64,000 bases of DNA from Limibacter armeniacum (GTDB taxonomy: Bacteria; Bacteroidota; Bacteroidia; Cytophagales; Flammeovirgaceae). Below are positions 19,411 through 28,199 of the stretch, piece by piece. A program made the translations under genes and the position numbers. Every line of letters starts with the position of its first letter. The stretch's first letter is position 1. The notes under the pieces are model-generated. The model made no database searches, had not been told where the DNA came from, and was given only the letters and a program-made list of their open reading frames with translations. The stretch is taken from the NCBI RefSeq assembly GCF_036880985.1, contig NZ_JBAJNO010000008.1, forward strand, positions 2,729,500 through 2,793,499, read 5' to 3'.

Positions 19411-19855
19411 GGATTATAGTAAGATTAAATTGCCACAAGGAAACATCTATGACCGTCAATGTAGCAAATCCTATGCAAAAAAGTTAAGTCTCTCAAAGGT
19501 TAGTAATTTTTCAATGTCATGTCCATGTTGCTTCAAACATTGTCATTAACAAGTATAACCAAAACAAGATTTGTAAAATTGGTAGCAAATAACGACCGCC
19601 AGTGAGAATTATTAACAGCGCTTTACATCAATTGGAGCATTTTAAGAATATTTAAGAGCACTAATTCTGTTTTCTACACAAACTTTGTTGAATACAATTG
19701 TTCGATTGGTTTATTTCACGTTCGGAAGATTGAATTGTCTGATTTGAAGTATTTAATTAGGCTAGTGATTCATATCCTACATTCAATCAGCTCAGTCTGG
19801 GCGTGTTTATAGCTTATGACATAATTTTTTATCAAAACGATAACACAAGGAATTT
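19411..19855. other. Intergenic region upstream of the LRR envelope cluster
   Basis: About 445 bases without a supported gene. It presumably holds divergent promoters for the DinB-like gene and the four-gene cluster that starts at 19856. No repeats or RNA structure recognised. Confidence 0.45.
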
Positions 19856-20536
19856 ATGAAACGATTGACGATCAACAGATTGCTTATCTTGGTTACTGCA
19901 TTCACAATGGCATTTGGCTTTACAGGTTGTAAAAGCAAAAAGAAGCTAGCTGAAGAGCAGGCAAGAAAAGAGATGCTAGAAAAAACAGCCAATGCTAAAG
20001 CTACCCTTAATGAAATTTTGAACAAGAGCTACGCTTCTCTTGATGAACTGGAAGCTGATGAGCAAAAACTGCGTGACATCAAAGGCATGAACCTGCTGGA
20101 TGAGGAGGCGCTGACTCTGATTGCACAAGTAGAAGATAAACTAAGTGCTGACCGCAAAGCTTTGGAAGAAAAAGAAGCTGCTGAAGCTGCCAAAAGAGCT
20201 GAAGAAGAGCGTCTGGCTAAAATTCGTGAGCAAATGGCCAGCAAAGAGAACCAAGACATCAACGGTTACCTTGACAGAATCCTTGGTGCTGGAAATACAC
20301 CACAGGCAAACAACATGATCAATGATGCCTTGAAACTGTTTGCTTCACCAGAAGCACCTGTTCTGATCGAAATCTACAACGATGGTGACATTGTTGACTA
20401 TGATAAGCCAACAACGGCGCAAAAATACCTTCACTACCTGAAAGACGTTAAGCGTAAGCCAGATGCAGTGAAAGAATTCAAGAAAAACGATGCAGGCAAG
20501 ATCACTGAACTTGTACTTACAAAGATCAAGTACTAA
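19856..20536 (+). CDS. Coiled-coil lipoprotein, first gene of the envelope cluster
   Basis: 226 residues. A lipoprotein signal ends in the lipobox FTGC (Cys25) followed by KSKKK. Residues about 30-140 form a charged coiled coil rich in Ala, Glu and Lys. The last 95 residues (from about 132) form a small module with the pattern YLDRILGAGN, then NNMINDALKLF, then AQKYLHYLKDV. The next gene and the LRR protein contain the same pattern. No known domain recognised. Probably an outer-membrane or periplasmic scaffold. It leads an apparent operon with no terminator until 24.9 kb. Confidence 0.7.
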   Translation: MKRLTINRLLILVTAFTMAFGFTGCKSKKKLAEEQARKEMLEKTANAKATLNEILNKSYASLDELEADEQKLRDIKGMNLLDEEALTLIAQVEDKLSADRKALEEKEAAEAAKRAEEERLAKIREQMASKENQDINGYLDRILGAGNTPQANNMINDALKLFASPEAPVLIEIYNDGDIVDYDKPTTAQKYLHYLKDVKRKPDAVKEFKKNDAGKITELVLTKIKY

Positions 20537-20606
20537 TTCAATCAAATTGGACTAACAAATAGCTAATCGATCTTAAATACATTAGCATCATCACAATACT
20601 AGATTT

Positions 20607-21215
20607 ATGAAACGATATACATCATTTTTCCTACTGATTTTTACCTTGCTGTTCACATCACAGGTTTGGGCTCAAGAAACTGAGCTGAACGAGGAGCCTC
20701 CGATTCCGCCTGCAAGAAAAGCAGCGATCGACTCTCTGGCGATGGAAAAAGTAAGGGACTTAAGTAAATACATCAGCAAAGTTGGTAACAAACAAACATC
20801 ATTTTCTGAAGCCAATCGTGTAATCGAACGTGCATTGGAACTGTTTATGGATGACGCTCAGATCGGTGTATCTTCACTGAACCGTGAAAAAATCCAATAC
20901 TACACGGTAAGAAAATACTTGGAGCACCTGAACAGACTCAACTACCAGAAAGTAGAAATCGAGTGGTTTGACATCCAATACATCTCTGACCTTGAAAAGC
21001 AGCCTGACGGTAGGTATGTTGGGGTTATCACCATTTACCAAAGCTTTAAGGGTACAACCAAGGACGGCATGGTGTACAAAGACATCACAAAGAAAGATAT
21101 TACTGTTTACGTTGAGCGCAAACAAACTCAGATCGGCGGTCGTACAATCGGCTTCTGGGATGTATTGCTAGGTGATATCAGGGTAGCAGAAACTTCAAAA
21201 AATAACCGTGGTTAA
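20607..21215 (+). CDS. Secreted protein with the cluster's shared module
   Basis: 202 residues with a Sec signal peptide (about residues 1-22, ending QVWAQ). The mature protein has KYISKVGNKQTSFSEANRVI, then ERALELF, then YYTVRKYLEHLNRL. This is the module seen at the C terminus of the previous protein, here continued by a beta-rich part containing DGRYVGVITIYQSFKGTT and VYKDITKKDITVYVER. The continuation looks like an NTF2-like or similar small alpha+beta fold, which is inference. No catalytic motif. It is 70 bases after the lipoprotein gene and probably co-transcribed. Confidence 0.68.
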   Translation: MKRYTSFFLLIFTLLFTSQVWAQETELNEEPPIPPARKAAIDSLAMEKVRDLSKYISKVGNKQTSFSEANRVIERALELFMDDAQIGVSSLNREKIQYYTVRKYLEHLNRLNYQKVEIEWFDIQYISDLEKQPDGRYVGVITIYQSFKGTTKDGMVYKDITKKDITVYVERKQTQIGGRTIGFWDVLLGDIRVAETSKNNRG

Positions 21216-21278
21216 TACGGAAAAATGACAAGTAGTTCTTATGTTCACACCCGAACAACCAAGCGCTTGTCAAAAATC

Positions 21279-21317
21279 AAGGTTCCACTTCTCCTACTGA
21301 AGGATTGGTGGAACCTT
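21279..21317 (+). other. Intergenic hairpin inside the envelope cluster
   Basis: Ten-bp stem AAGGTTCCAC (21279-21288) with 21308-21317. No proper T run follows, so it is at best a weak or conditional terminator, or an mRNA-stabilising structure between genes two and three. Confidence 0.45.
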
Positions 21318-21417
21318 TATTGCATTGAAAGGGGAAACAAGGTCTTTGTTCTGGCTTCCAGCATTAGACCTGAAATTAAGCCAAACGACTGAACACGACT
21401 CATAATTTACTTGACAC

Positions 21418-22242
21418 ATGAAAAAATTAATCACTTATATCCTTCTGCTATTACCGTTAGCTTCACAAGCCCAAACCATTGGCAATTACCTAGGCGATGA
21501 GTCGCTGATGTATGCTGAAACAAAACAGGTCAACCAGTTTTTGAGACGGTTCAATAATGAGGAGGATAAAGCAGGCAATAAATATTCCCCGAACAGTCAG
21601 GAGTACCGTTCCAATGAGATGAGACCTCAGTATATTCGCTTGCTGTTTGATGCGCAGAACCCAAGTATCTCAGCAGCAACAAAAGAGGCTTTCATCAAAG
21701 ATGTAACGGCTCCAAATAATACCAAATACCTCGAATTCCATAATGGTGACTGGTTTGCAGAAGTTGTTGCTGAATTCAAATGGAAAGGCAGACCTGCAAA
21801 AGCCAACCTTTTCCTTAAGCTGGAAAAAGATGGCCCCGGTTATAAATGGGTAATTAGCGGTTGCTACTTTGAAGAGTTCAGCAGACTCTTCCAAAAAAAT
21901 AATGATGGTGTATCTAAGTTCCTGCACCCGATGAGCCATGAGCTTGATTTCATGAACCTTATCAAGGTGTTTAATGACAAAGGACACTTAACGGATTATG
22001 CCGAAAAAGACTTTCAGCCCGACTACCTGACGCTGCTGATTTATGAACTCAAGCAAAACAACTTGAAGTTCGAAACCATCAGCAAGGTCAACTTCCACTT
22101 CTTCCAGATAGATGGATGGTATTTTGAGCTTTCGGAATTTAACCGTGCAAGCTACAACTCGGGTTGGCTGATTTCCAGCATGACTAAGCTGGCTCCCAAT
22201 GACAAAAAGATTTTGTTAGACTACATAATAAACAAGGAGTAA
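21418..22242 (+). CDS. Secreted protein of unknown function, third gene of the cluster
   Basis: 274 residues with a signal peptide (MKKLITYILLLLPLASQAQ). The mature protein begins TIGNYLGDESLMYAETKQVNQFLRRFNNEE and has conserved-looking tracts such as FLHPMSHELDFMNLIKVF, NFHFFQIDGWYFELSEFNR and NSGWLISSM. I associate this pattern with an uncharacterised Bacteroidota family but cannot name it. It is a predicted soluble periplasmic or surface protein, with no transmembrane segment after the signal. It lies between the module-containing secreted protein and the LRR protein, 46 bases upstream of the latter's start. Confidence 0.68.
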   Translation: MKKLITYILLLLPLASQAQTIGNYLGDESLMYAETKQVNQFLRRFNNEEDKAGNKYSPNSQEYRSNEMRPQYIRLLFDAQNPSISAATKEAFIKDVTAPNNTKYLEFHNGDWFAEVVAEFKWKGRPAKANLFLKLEKDGPGYKWVISGCYFEEFSRLFQKNNDGVSKFLHPMSHELDFMNLIKVFNDKGHLTDYAEKDFQPDYLTLLIYELKQNNLKFETISKVNFHFFQIDGWYFELSEFNRASYNSGWLISSMTKLAPNDKKILLDYIINKE

Positions 22243-22288
22243 GAAAACTGTTTTTAGAGACAGCTACTTGCGACACAATTGTACTGAT

Positions 22289-24889
22289 ATGAATGTGAGT
22301 AAATACTTTTTGGTGCTAACAGTTTTGGCTGCCTTGTTTGGCTCCACACGCAGTATGGCACAGTACGAAGGACCACAACTTTCTGGTGAAGAAGTGGAAC
22401 AATACAAGGAAGAAGCCACATTTCTGGTGCGCTACCTTGAAGGAACCCTCAATGAACTGGGGAACCCTTCTGTAACGCCTGCAGAAAAAGGCATCATCAT
22501 ACAGAATTCGTACAGCAAGCTTTTCAGGGATGATAAGGTTCAGATTGAAGACGACCTTGACCCAAACCGTGAAGCAATCAATAACAAGGATGTTCAGGCT
22601 TACCTGAAAGACATCGAATTTTTCTTCGATAGCGCACATTTTGAGTTCATCATTGGTGACATCTCCCATAGTGTTGCAGATAATGGAGAACTTTACTTTA
22701 CAGTGGAGCTAACCCGTAAGCTTTTTGCTGAATCTATCAAAGGTGAGCAGATTGACGATACTAAAGAGCGCTTTGTTGAGATTAACCTTGATGAGATCAA
22801 CAGGGTGCTGAAAATTGCGAGCATCTATACGACCAAACTGAGCCAGAAAGAGGAAATGGCTCAATGGTGGAGCAAAGTTCCTATGGACTGGAAACATATC
22901 TTTGCCAATGGTGCTACACTGACAGATTCAACACCGATGGAAAACGTTGCTCGAATCAGTGAAGAGGAAATGGTGATGTATGACAGTACAACACGCCCGT
23001 TGGACGCTTCGATCTTTGGTAGAATTGAACAGATCAGAAATCTGGAAACGTTGGATGTATCCAATTTTGACTCGCTTGCAGACCTGTCTCCACTTTCTAA
23101 ACTGAAAAAACTTCGCAGCTTAAATCTGGCAACTATTCAGGCTACAGACCTGATGCCACTAAGAAGTTTGACAAAACTGGAAGAACTGCATATTGACAGT
23201 ACTCAGATTAGCGATTTAACACCTCTTAGATACCTGACAAACCTAAAGTTCGTAAGTGCGGAATACACTCCGCTTCGTGACTTGTCAGCTGTAGCCAACT
23301 TTACAGCACTTGAGAGGCTGAATATTTCACATACACTTGTAACCAACTTCTCTCCACTGAGAGAGTTGAAGTCACTGAAGACATTAAAGGCAGACAATAC
23401 GCCATTGATTGACCTTCAGCCACTTTCAACTTCAACTGAGCTACAAGTATTGGATGTTGCTTATTCCAATGTAACATCACTTGATGGACTTCAACAATTG
23501 AAGAAACTCGAAAGGGTGAACATTAGTGGAACGTCTGTTGAAGACCTGTCACCATTGAAGAATGCTACACTGTTAAAGATTCTATTTGCTGACCAGTCTT
23601 CAATTCTTGACCTGACACCACTGAAAGATGCCAAAAAACTGGAGAGAATCTATTGCGACAATTCCAATGTTTCTCAAGGCATTGCTGTAGCATATATGCA
23701 AGTAAATCCAACAGCATTGGTGATCTACGATTCAGAGCAACTTCGTAACTGGTGGTCTGGTCTGAGCCAAGAGTGGAAAAGCTATTTTGTAAGTGCAGCA
23801 AAACTGCACGGTGAGCCTAACAAGGAAGAGCTGCAGCAAATTGCCAATATTACAGAAGTAAATATTGAAGGTAATCAGGCTATCACTTCATTGGATCCGC
23901 TTACCAACTTGGTAAACCTGAGAGTATTGGTTGCAAGCGGTACTAACATCAGTGACCTTACTCCTATATCAAGACTTTTACCATTGGAAAGCCTTCAGGT
24001 TTCTGACACAAAGGTGAGCTCGCTTCAGCCTATTTCAGGTCTTGTAAACCTGAGAACACTGGAAGCTGTCAATACACAAATCAGTGACCTGACACCACTT
24101 TCTAAGTTGTACCACTTGCAGATTCTAAACCTGCAAGGCACTAAAGTCTATCACTTAACGGCATTGAATCCATTGTCATCACTGGTTTATATGAATTGTG
24201 AGCAGACACCAATGGATCAGTCAGCAATTATGACTTTCAACCGAAACCATGCATCTACGGAAATTATATTCCGTACTGGTGAGCTACAGCTTTGGTGGAC
24301 TGAGCTTCCTGAAGAATGGAAAGAAGTATTTAAAGGATATGTCCCTGCCAATGGAACTCCAAGTGATCAGAACCTCCACAAAATTGGCGCTTTGACAAGT
24401 ATCAATGTTTCAGGCAACAAAGACCTGAAAACATTGGAGCCTCTTAAAAAGCTATTTATGCTACAAGAGCTTCAAATGTCAAATACAAGGATCAACAGCA
24501 TTGAACCTTTATCAGGAAACAGTACGCTAGAAGTTCTGGCTTGTGACAATACTCCTGTTGAGAATCTTTCGCCAATTGGTAACATCCAAACGCTTAAGAA
24601 GCTTGACTTCTCCAACTCACTTGTAGAGGATATCGACTTCCTTGAGAACCTCTATGCACTGGAAGAACTAAGAATGTCTGGAAACGAAAACGTTAAGGAC
24701 TTGAAACCGCTATCTGACCATAAAGCTTTGAAAATTCTTGACTGTTCCAACACGAACATCAAGCATCTGAAATACTTGGAAAATGCAGATAACCTGAAAA
24801 ACCTGAAGTGTTACAAAACACGCTTAAACAGCAAGAAGGTTGCTCAGTTCAAGCAAAGAGTTCCTCAATGTGAGGTAGACTACTATTAG
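22289..24889 (+). CDS. Secreted leucine-rich-repeat protein with three WW-capped LRR blocks
   Basis: The frame opens at a TTG at 22268, but the ATG at 22289 starts a normal signal peptide (MNVSKYFLVLTVLAALFGST...SMAQ), giving 866 residues. Residues about 25-185 carry a domain with the cluster's shared pattern (FLVRYLEGTLNELGN, SYSKLFRDDKVQIEDDLD, DVQAYLKDIEFFF). Three internalin/SDS22-like LRR blocks follow, with units like ISDLTPLxxLxxLxxLxVSxT. Each block is introduced by a cap motif with paired tryptophans (QWWSKVPMDWK at residue 193, NWWSGLSQEWK at 488, LWWTELPEEWK at 669). Expected to be a surface or periplasmic binding scaffold. It is the last and largest gene of the cluster. Confidence 0.82.
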   Translation: MNVSKYFLVLTVLAALFGSTRSMAQYEGPQLSGEEVEQYKEEATFLVRYLEGTLNELGNPSVTPAEKGIIIQNSYSKLFRDDKVQIEDDLDPNREAINNKDVQAYLKDIEFFFDSAHFEFIIGDISHSVADNGELYFTVELTRKLFAESIKGEQIDDTKERFVEINLDEINRVLKIASIYTTKLSQKEEMAQWWSKVPMDWKHIFANGATLTDSTPMENVARISEEEMVMYDSTTRPLDASIFGRIEQIRNLETLDVSNFDSLADLSPLSKLKKLRSLNLATIQATDLMPLRSLTKLEELHIDSTQISDLTPLRYLTNLKFVSAEYTPLRDLSAVANFTALERLNISHTLVTNFSPLRELKSLKTLKADNTPLIDLQPLSTSTELQVLDVAYSNVTSLDGLQQLKKLERVNISGTSVEDLSPLKNATLLKILFADQSSILDLTPLKDAKKLERIYCDNSNVSQGIAVAYMQVNPTALVIYDSEQLRNWWSGLSQEWKSYFVSAAKLHGEPNKEELQQIANITEVNIEGNQAITSLDPLTNLVNLRVLVASGTNISDLTPISRLLPLESLQVSDTKVSSLQPISGLVNLRTLEAVNTQISDLTPLSKLYHLQILNLQGTKVYHLTALNPLSSLVYMNCEQTPMDQSAIMTFNRNHASTEIIFRTGELQLWWTELPEEWKEVFKGYVPANGTPSDQNLHKIGALTSINVSGNKDLKTLEPLKKLFMLQELQMSNTRINSIEPLSGNSTLEVLACDNTPVENLSPIGNIQTLKKLDFSNSLVEDIDFLENLYALEELRMSGNENVKDLKPLSDHKALKILDCSNTNIKHLKYLENADNLKNLKCYKTRLNSKKVAQFKQRVPQCEVDYY

Positions 24890-24907
24890 TCATCAGACAA
24901 TCACCAT

Positions 24908-24943
24908 AAAAGCACTTGAAGGATTACTTCAAGTGCTTTTTTT
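24908..24943 (+). terminator. Terminator of the LRR envelope cluster
   Basis: Perfect 13-bp stem AAAAGCACTTGAA (24908-24920) with 24928-24940, T run. Confidence 0.9.
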
Positions 24944-25129
24944 ATGCGCTACACCAAGTATAGTATTTGAAAAGTTCACTTCAATCTTTAAATATTCATT
25001 GATTTTAAGCGAGTAATCGACTATCATTGTTAACACCTCAATAAAAACAGAGTACTGACCACCTAAGTCGGTTCACTTACTGAAACCAATTGAGACACCT
25101 TTCAAATACATATTGCTTGCTTCAAATAC

Positions 25130-26023
25130 ATGGAACCTCAACAGTGGAAAGCTACTGGTAGCTTTTTTCATTACAATGGACATCAGGTTTTCTTCAAAAA
25201 AGAAGGAACAGGAGAACCGCTTTTACTTATTCATGGCTTTCCGACAGCCTCGTGGGACTGGCACAAACTGTGGCATTCATTAAGCCAACAGTTTCAGGTA
25301 ATCACAGTAGACCTATTGGGCTATGGTTTTTCAGACAAACCAAAAAACTATCCCTACAGCCTAAAAGACCAAGCTGACCTTATTGAATCTTTTATGAAAG
25401 AGCTTAAGCTTGGGCATACCCATATCTTGGCACATGATTACGGAGATACAGTAGCCCAAGAGTTACTGGCGAGACAGAAAGAGCAGAAGTGTTCGTTTGA
25501 AATAAAATCCGTTTGCTTTCTGAATGGCGGAATGTTTCCAGAAACAACCAAACCAAGAAAAATTCAGAAACTCCTGACAAGTAAAATCGGTCCAATCATC
25601 GCCCCTTTCCTAAACAAAAGAAGGTTAAGCAAAAACTTTCATGAAATCTTCGGTCCGGACACCAAACCAACTATACAAGAGATCAATCACTATTGGGAGT
25701 TGATTACATACAATAAAGGAAAGTATGTAATCCCCTACTTGAGCAGGTATCAGTTAGAGCGTAAAAAGTTTCGAAACAGATGGGTGGAATATGCTCTGAC
25801 AGGACACAAAACACCAATTTGTATGATCAATGGCATCCATGATCCTATTTCAGGGATAAATATAGCAAGCCGATTCAAGGAAGTTACTGAAGATGCGGAA
25901 GTCTATTTACTGGAAGGAATTGGACATTATCCTCAGATGGAGGCGCCAGAAAAAGTCCTTAGTCACTATTATAGCTGGCTAAAAGCCTTTTCTAAAAAGG
26001 AAGATGAACTATATCAGAAGTAA
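25130..26023 (+). CDS. Alpha/beta hydrolase, MEST/haloalkane-dehalogenase-like
   Basis: 297 residues, cytosolic. The oxyanion-region motif is LLIHGFPTASWDWH. The nucleophile elbow AHDYGDTVAQELL has Asp as nucleophile, as in epoxide hydrolases and haloalkane dehalogenases, and matches the motif of mammalian MEST (PEG1). The acid residue may be in INGIHDPIS and the catalytic histidine in GIGHYPQMEAP. Substrate unknown; bacterial relatives are annotated only as alpha/beta hydrolases. Convergent with an FkbM methyltransferase. The stop codon lies inside a hairpin. Confidence 0.85.
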   Translation: MEPQQWKATGSFFHYNGHQVFFKKEGTGEPLLLIHGFPTASWDWHKLWHSLSQQFQVITVDLLGYGFSDKPKNYPYSLKDQADLIESFMKELKLGHTHILAHDYGDTVAQELLARQKEQKCSFEIKSVCFLNGGMFPETTKPRKIQKLLTSKIGPIIAPFLNKRRLSKNFHEIFGPDTKPTIQEINHYWELITYNKGKYVIPYLSRYQLERKKFRNRWVEYALTGHKTPICMINGIHDPISGINIASRFKEVTEDAEVYLLEGIGHYPQMEAPEKVLSHYYSWLKAFSKKEDELYQK

Positions 26024-26044
26024 TCATTTACACTTCTGATATAG
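26009..26044. terminator. Convergent hairpin overlapping the hydrolase stop codon
   Basis: Perfect 13-bp stem CTATATCAGAAGT (26009-26021) with 26032-26044. The TAA of the hydrolase starts at 26021. There are no strong T runs, so it may act as a 3'-end structure or a weak bidirectional terminator. Confidence 0.5.
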
Positions 26045-26049
26045 TATCA

Positions 26050-26790
26050 TTATTTTATCAAGTCTCTACGTATAAATGAGACTTCTTCAAATGAATCTGA
26101 AACCGCAAAAATATCATAACCTGCTTCACTAAGCTTTTGTACAGCTTTCTTTGAGCATTCGATCCCTTTATCAAAGAATCGGTCATGGAATTCGATCAAA
26201 ATTTGATCAATTTCAACTGGAGAACTCAGAATGGAATCAATGACTTTGTACTCAAACCCTTCAATATCCATTTTGAGTACATCTATTTTCTGATGTCCTA
26301 ATGATTCGGTAATATCAACCAATGACTTGAGCAATACCGAAACCTTTTTGCTGCTGTCTACATCTGAATGTACCACAGCGCTGCCAGAAACATAGTCAGG
26401 GTTCTTCGGTAAATTGAAATCGACATATCCGGTTTTATTGGCAATTCCAAAGTCAAAAAAGGTAAACCCATCAGGAAGTACTTGTTCACTTACCCATTGG
26501 ATAGACTTTGGTGTTGGGTCAAACCCAAATACCTGACAGCCGTACCGTTCAATCATGGTCCTGTCAAATGAGATATCCAGTCCTATACCAAAAGAGTAAA
26601 CGATGGCATTTTCCCCTAAAATCTCATCACACACATAAAACCCTCCATAATCATTTCCATACCATGAATACTTACACTTCACTTTAGGGGAGAGGTGCCA
26701 AATACCTTTCTTTGACTTAAAATAAAAGCGCTTCAGTTCTTTAATCATAATAGTTTTAGTAGCAATAGGTTTATCCAATATGACCTCCAA
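26050..26790 (-). CDS. FkbM family methyltransferase
   Basis: 246 residues. Motif I is VIYSFGIGLDISFD, the acidic strand-2 end is FGFDPTPKS, and the FkbM signature DVLKMDIEGFEYKVIDS is followed by IDQILIEFHDRFF. FkbM proteins O-methylate sugars, lipids or small molecules; the substrate here is not clear. There is no adjacent glycosyltransferase cluster, so it seems to be a stand-alone gene. The first methionine is used; a second at 26748 (MIKELKRF) is possible. Confidence 0.88.
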   Translation of the reverse strand: MEVILDKPIATKTIMIKELKRFYFKSKKGIWHLSPKVKCKYSWYGNDYGGFYVCDEILGENAIVYSFGIGLDISFDRTMIERYGCQVFGFDPTPKSIQWVSEQVLPDGFTFFDFGIANKTGYVDFNLPKNPDYVSGSAVVHSDVDSSKKVSVLLKSLVDITESLGHQKIDVLKMDIEGFEYKVIDSILSSPVEIDQILIEFHDRFFDKGIECSKKAVQKLSEAGYDIFAVSDSFEEVSFIRRDLIK

Positions 26791-27187
26791 CCTACAATAA
26801 ATACGCCATTACTCTTAATTGGTCATATATAAAAATGAAAATAATCATCTATAACTACACTGATAAAAACCACTATTCTACTCTCCAATATTCAAGGTAA
26901 AACAACCCATTGCCTTGTTTTCGAAAAAACCGCAACAGAAAAGGCTAAAGCTCCTTTATGATTCTATCTAAAATATGGATATTTACAGATTGGAATTGTA
27001 TTCAAATATCTTGTACCAATTAAGAAAGCAATGGTTTCTTAATTTGTATCCAAAAACAAATGTGTATAATTGCGGTTACTCTTTTAGCAATAAAAACAGC
27101 TCTCCCAAACTAATCAGGGCTTCTCGATTTTGTGAGGTCGCTGTTTAACACAACAAACTGTACTTAAACGATCAATTAGACTGGCTG
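26791..27187. other. Intergenic region with an inverted repeat
   Basis: About 400 AT-rich bases, no supported gene. It contains an inverted repeat AATTAAGAAA (27018-27027) with 27035-27044, extended by three more pairs after one mismatch (27014-27048), with a seven-base loop. No T run follows, so it may be an operator or an RNA element rather than a terminator. Confidence 0.45.
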
Positions 27188-27664
27188 ATGAATCAATTTT
27201 TTTCTGAAAAAGAAATCAAAGTATTGCAAAGCATAACAGGCTCAACCATTTCCCATGTCCTGTACCATGTTTGGACGAATGTTTCCAAACCAAGCGAAAT
27301 ATTCGAAAGCCTCGACTGGCTTGAGCTTCGTTTTGAAGACCAGAGCCGAATCATACTTACGGCAGGAGAAGAAAGTGATGGAATTAAAATCGCTGAAATC
27401 AACATGGTTGATGAAATAGAACGTGTCAAGGAACAGTTTGGTGGGCAGATTGAGATACGCAGTTACCTGATGAATGAGATGGAGATTTGGAAACCTGCCA
27501 TTGGCAATCCGATTAGAGAGGTTTCTTTTCATCAGGTTCGGAAAGAGAAAGTTATGAACGATGAGATTACTCTGAAGTTCGAAGGGGAAGAAGACCATCA
27601 GTTAATGATCAGTTTAAGCTCAGAAGAAGGGCTTCTTGTTGAATTACACGAGGATGATATTTAA
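27188..27664 (+). CDS. Hypothetical cytosolic protein
   Basis: 158 residues, acidic, no signal or membrane segment. The composition (SLDWLELRFEDQSRIILTAGEESDGI ... MNDEITLKFEGEEDHQLMISLSSEEGLLVELHEDD) suggests a small mixed alpha-beta fold. No family recognised. It is 74 bases upstream of hisI and could share its transcript, though nothing suggests a link to histidine synthesis. Confidence 0.6.
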   Translation: MNQFFSEKEIKVLQSITGSTISHVLYHVWTNVSKPSEIFESLDWLELRFEDQSRIILTAGEESDGIKIAEINMVDEIERVKEQFGGQIEIRSYLMNEMEIWKPAIGNPIREVSFHQVRKEKVMNDEITLKFEGEEDHQLMISLSSEEGLLVELHEDDI

Positions 27665-27738
27665 ATTCCCTACTATTAATAAACTAAATTCCTAGTCGTA
27701 TAAAACCGCACCCCGCGAGCGAATCAAATTGAATAAAA

Positions 27739-28137
27739 ATGGATATAGAAGTTACACTCGACCTAAAACTACAATTTGAAAAAAGAGGTGGACTATTGCC
27801 TGCCGTTGTTCAAGACACAGACACTCAAAAAGTCTTGATGCTTGGTTATGTGAATGAAGAAGCTATTACGCAAAGTATCAAAACAGGTTATGCTACTTTT
27901 TACAGCACATCTAGACAAGAGCTTTGGACAAAAGGCAAAACGTCAGGAGACCTTTTAGCTGTGACTGAAATTTTGGTGGATTGTGATCAGGATGCAGTCC
28001 TGATGAAAGTAAGGACTTTGGGTGAGGGTGCATGCCATACCAAAAACAAGGAAGGCAAACATCGGGAATCTTGCTTTTACCGCAAATTGACAGACATTGA
28101 GAGAAAACGCCTATCAGTAGTTGAAGGTGAAGAATAA
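27739..28137 (+). CDS. hisI: Phosphoribosyl-AMP cyclohydrolase (stand-alone HisI)
   Basis: Third step of histidine synthesis: hydrolytic opening of the adenine ring of PR-AMP, cytosolic zinc/magnesium enzyme. 132 residues, HisI alone without the HisE pyrophosphohydrolase half. Key motifs: KVLMLGYVNEEA, FYSTSRQELWTKGKTSGD, the metal-binding DCDQDAVL, and the cysteine motif ACHTKNKEGKHRESCFYR. No other his gene is nearby. Many Bacteroidota have a fused HisIE, so a separate HisI away from the operon is worth noting. Followed by a terminator. Confidence 0.93.
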   Translation: MDIEVTLDLKLQFEKRGGLLPAVVQDTDTQKVLMLGYVNEEAITQSIKTGYATFYSTSRQELWTKGKTSGDLLAVTEILVDCDQDAVLMKVRTLGEGACHTKNKEGKHRESCFYRKLTDIERKRLSVVEGEE

Positions 28138-28144
28138 AATAGTC

Positions 28145-28177
28145 AGCCTCTATCCGTTAATGGTAGAGGCTTTTTTA
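28145..28177. terminator. Terminator of hisI
   Basis: Eight-bp stem AGCCTCTA (28145-28152) with 28164-28171, then a T run. Confidence 0.8.
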
Positions 28178-28199
28178 TTAATCCATATTACACATTGTT

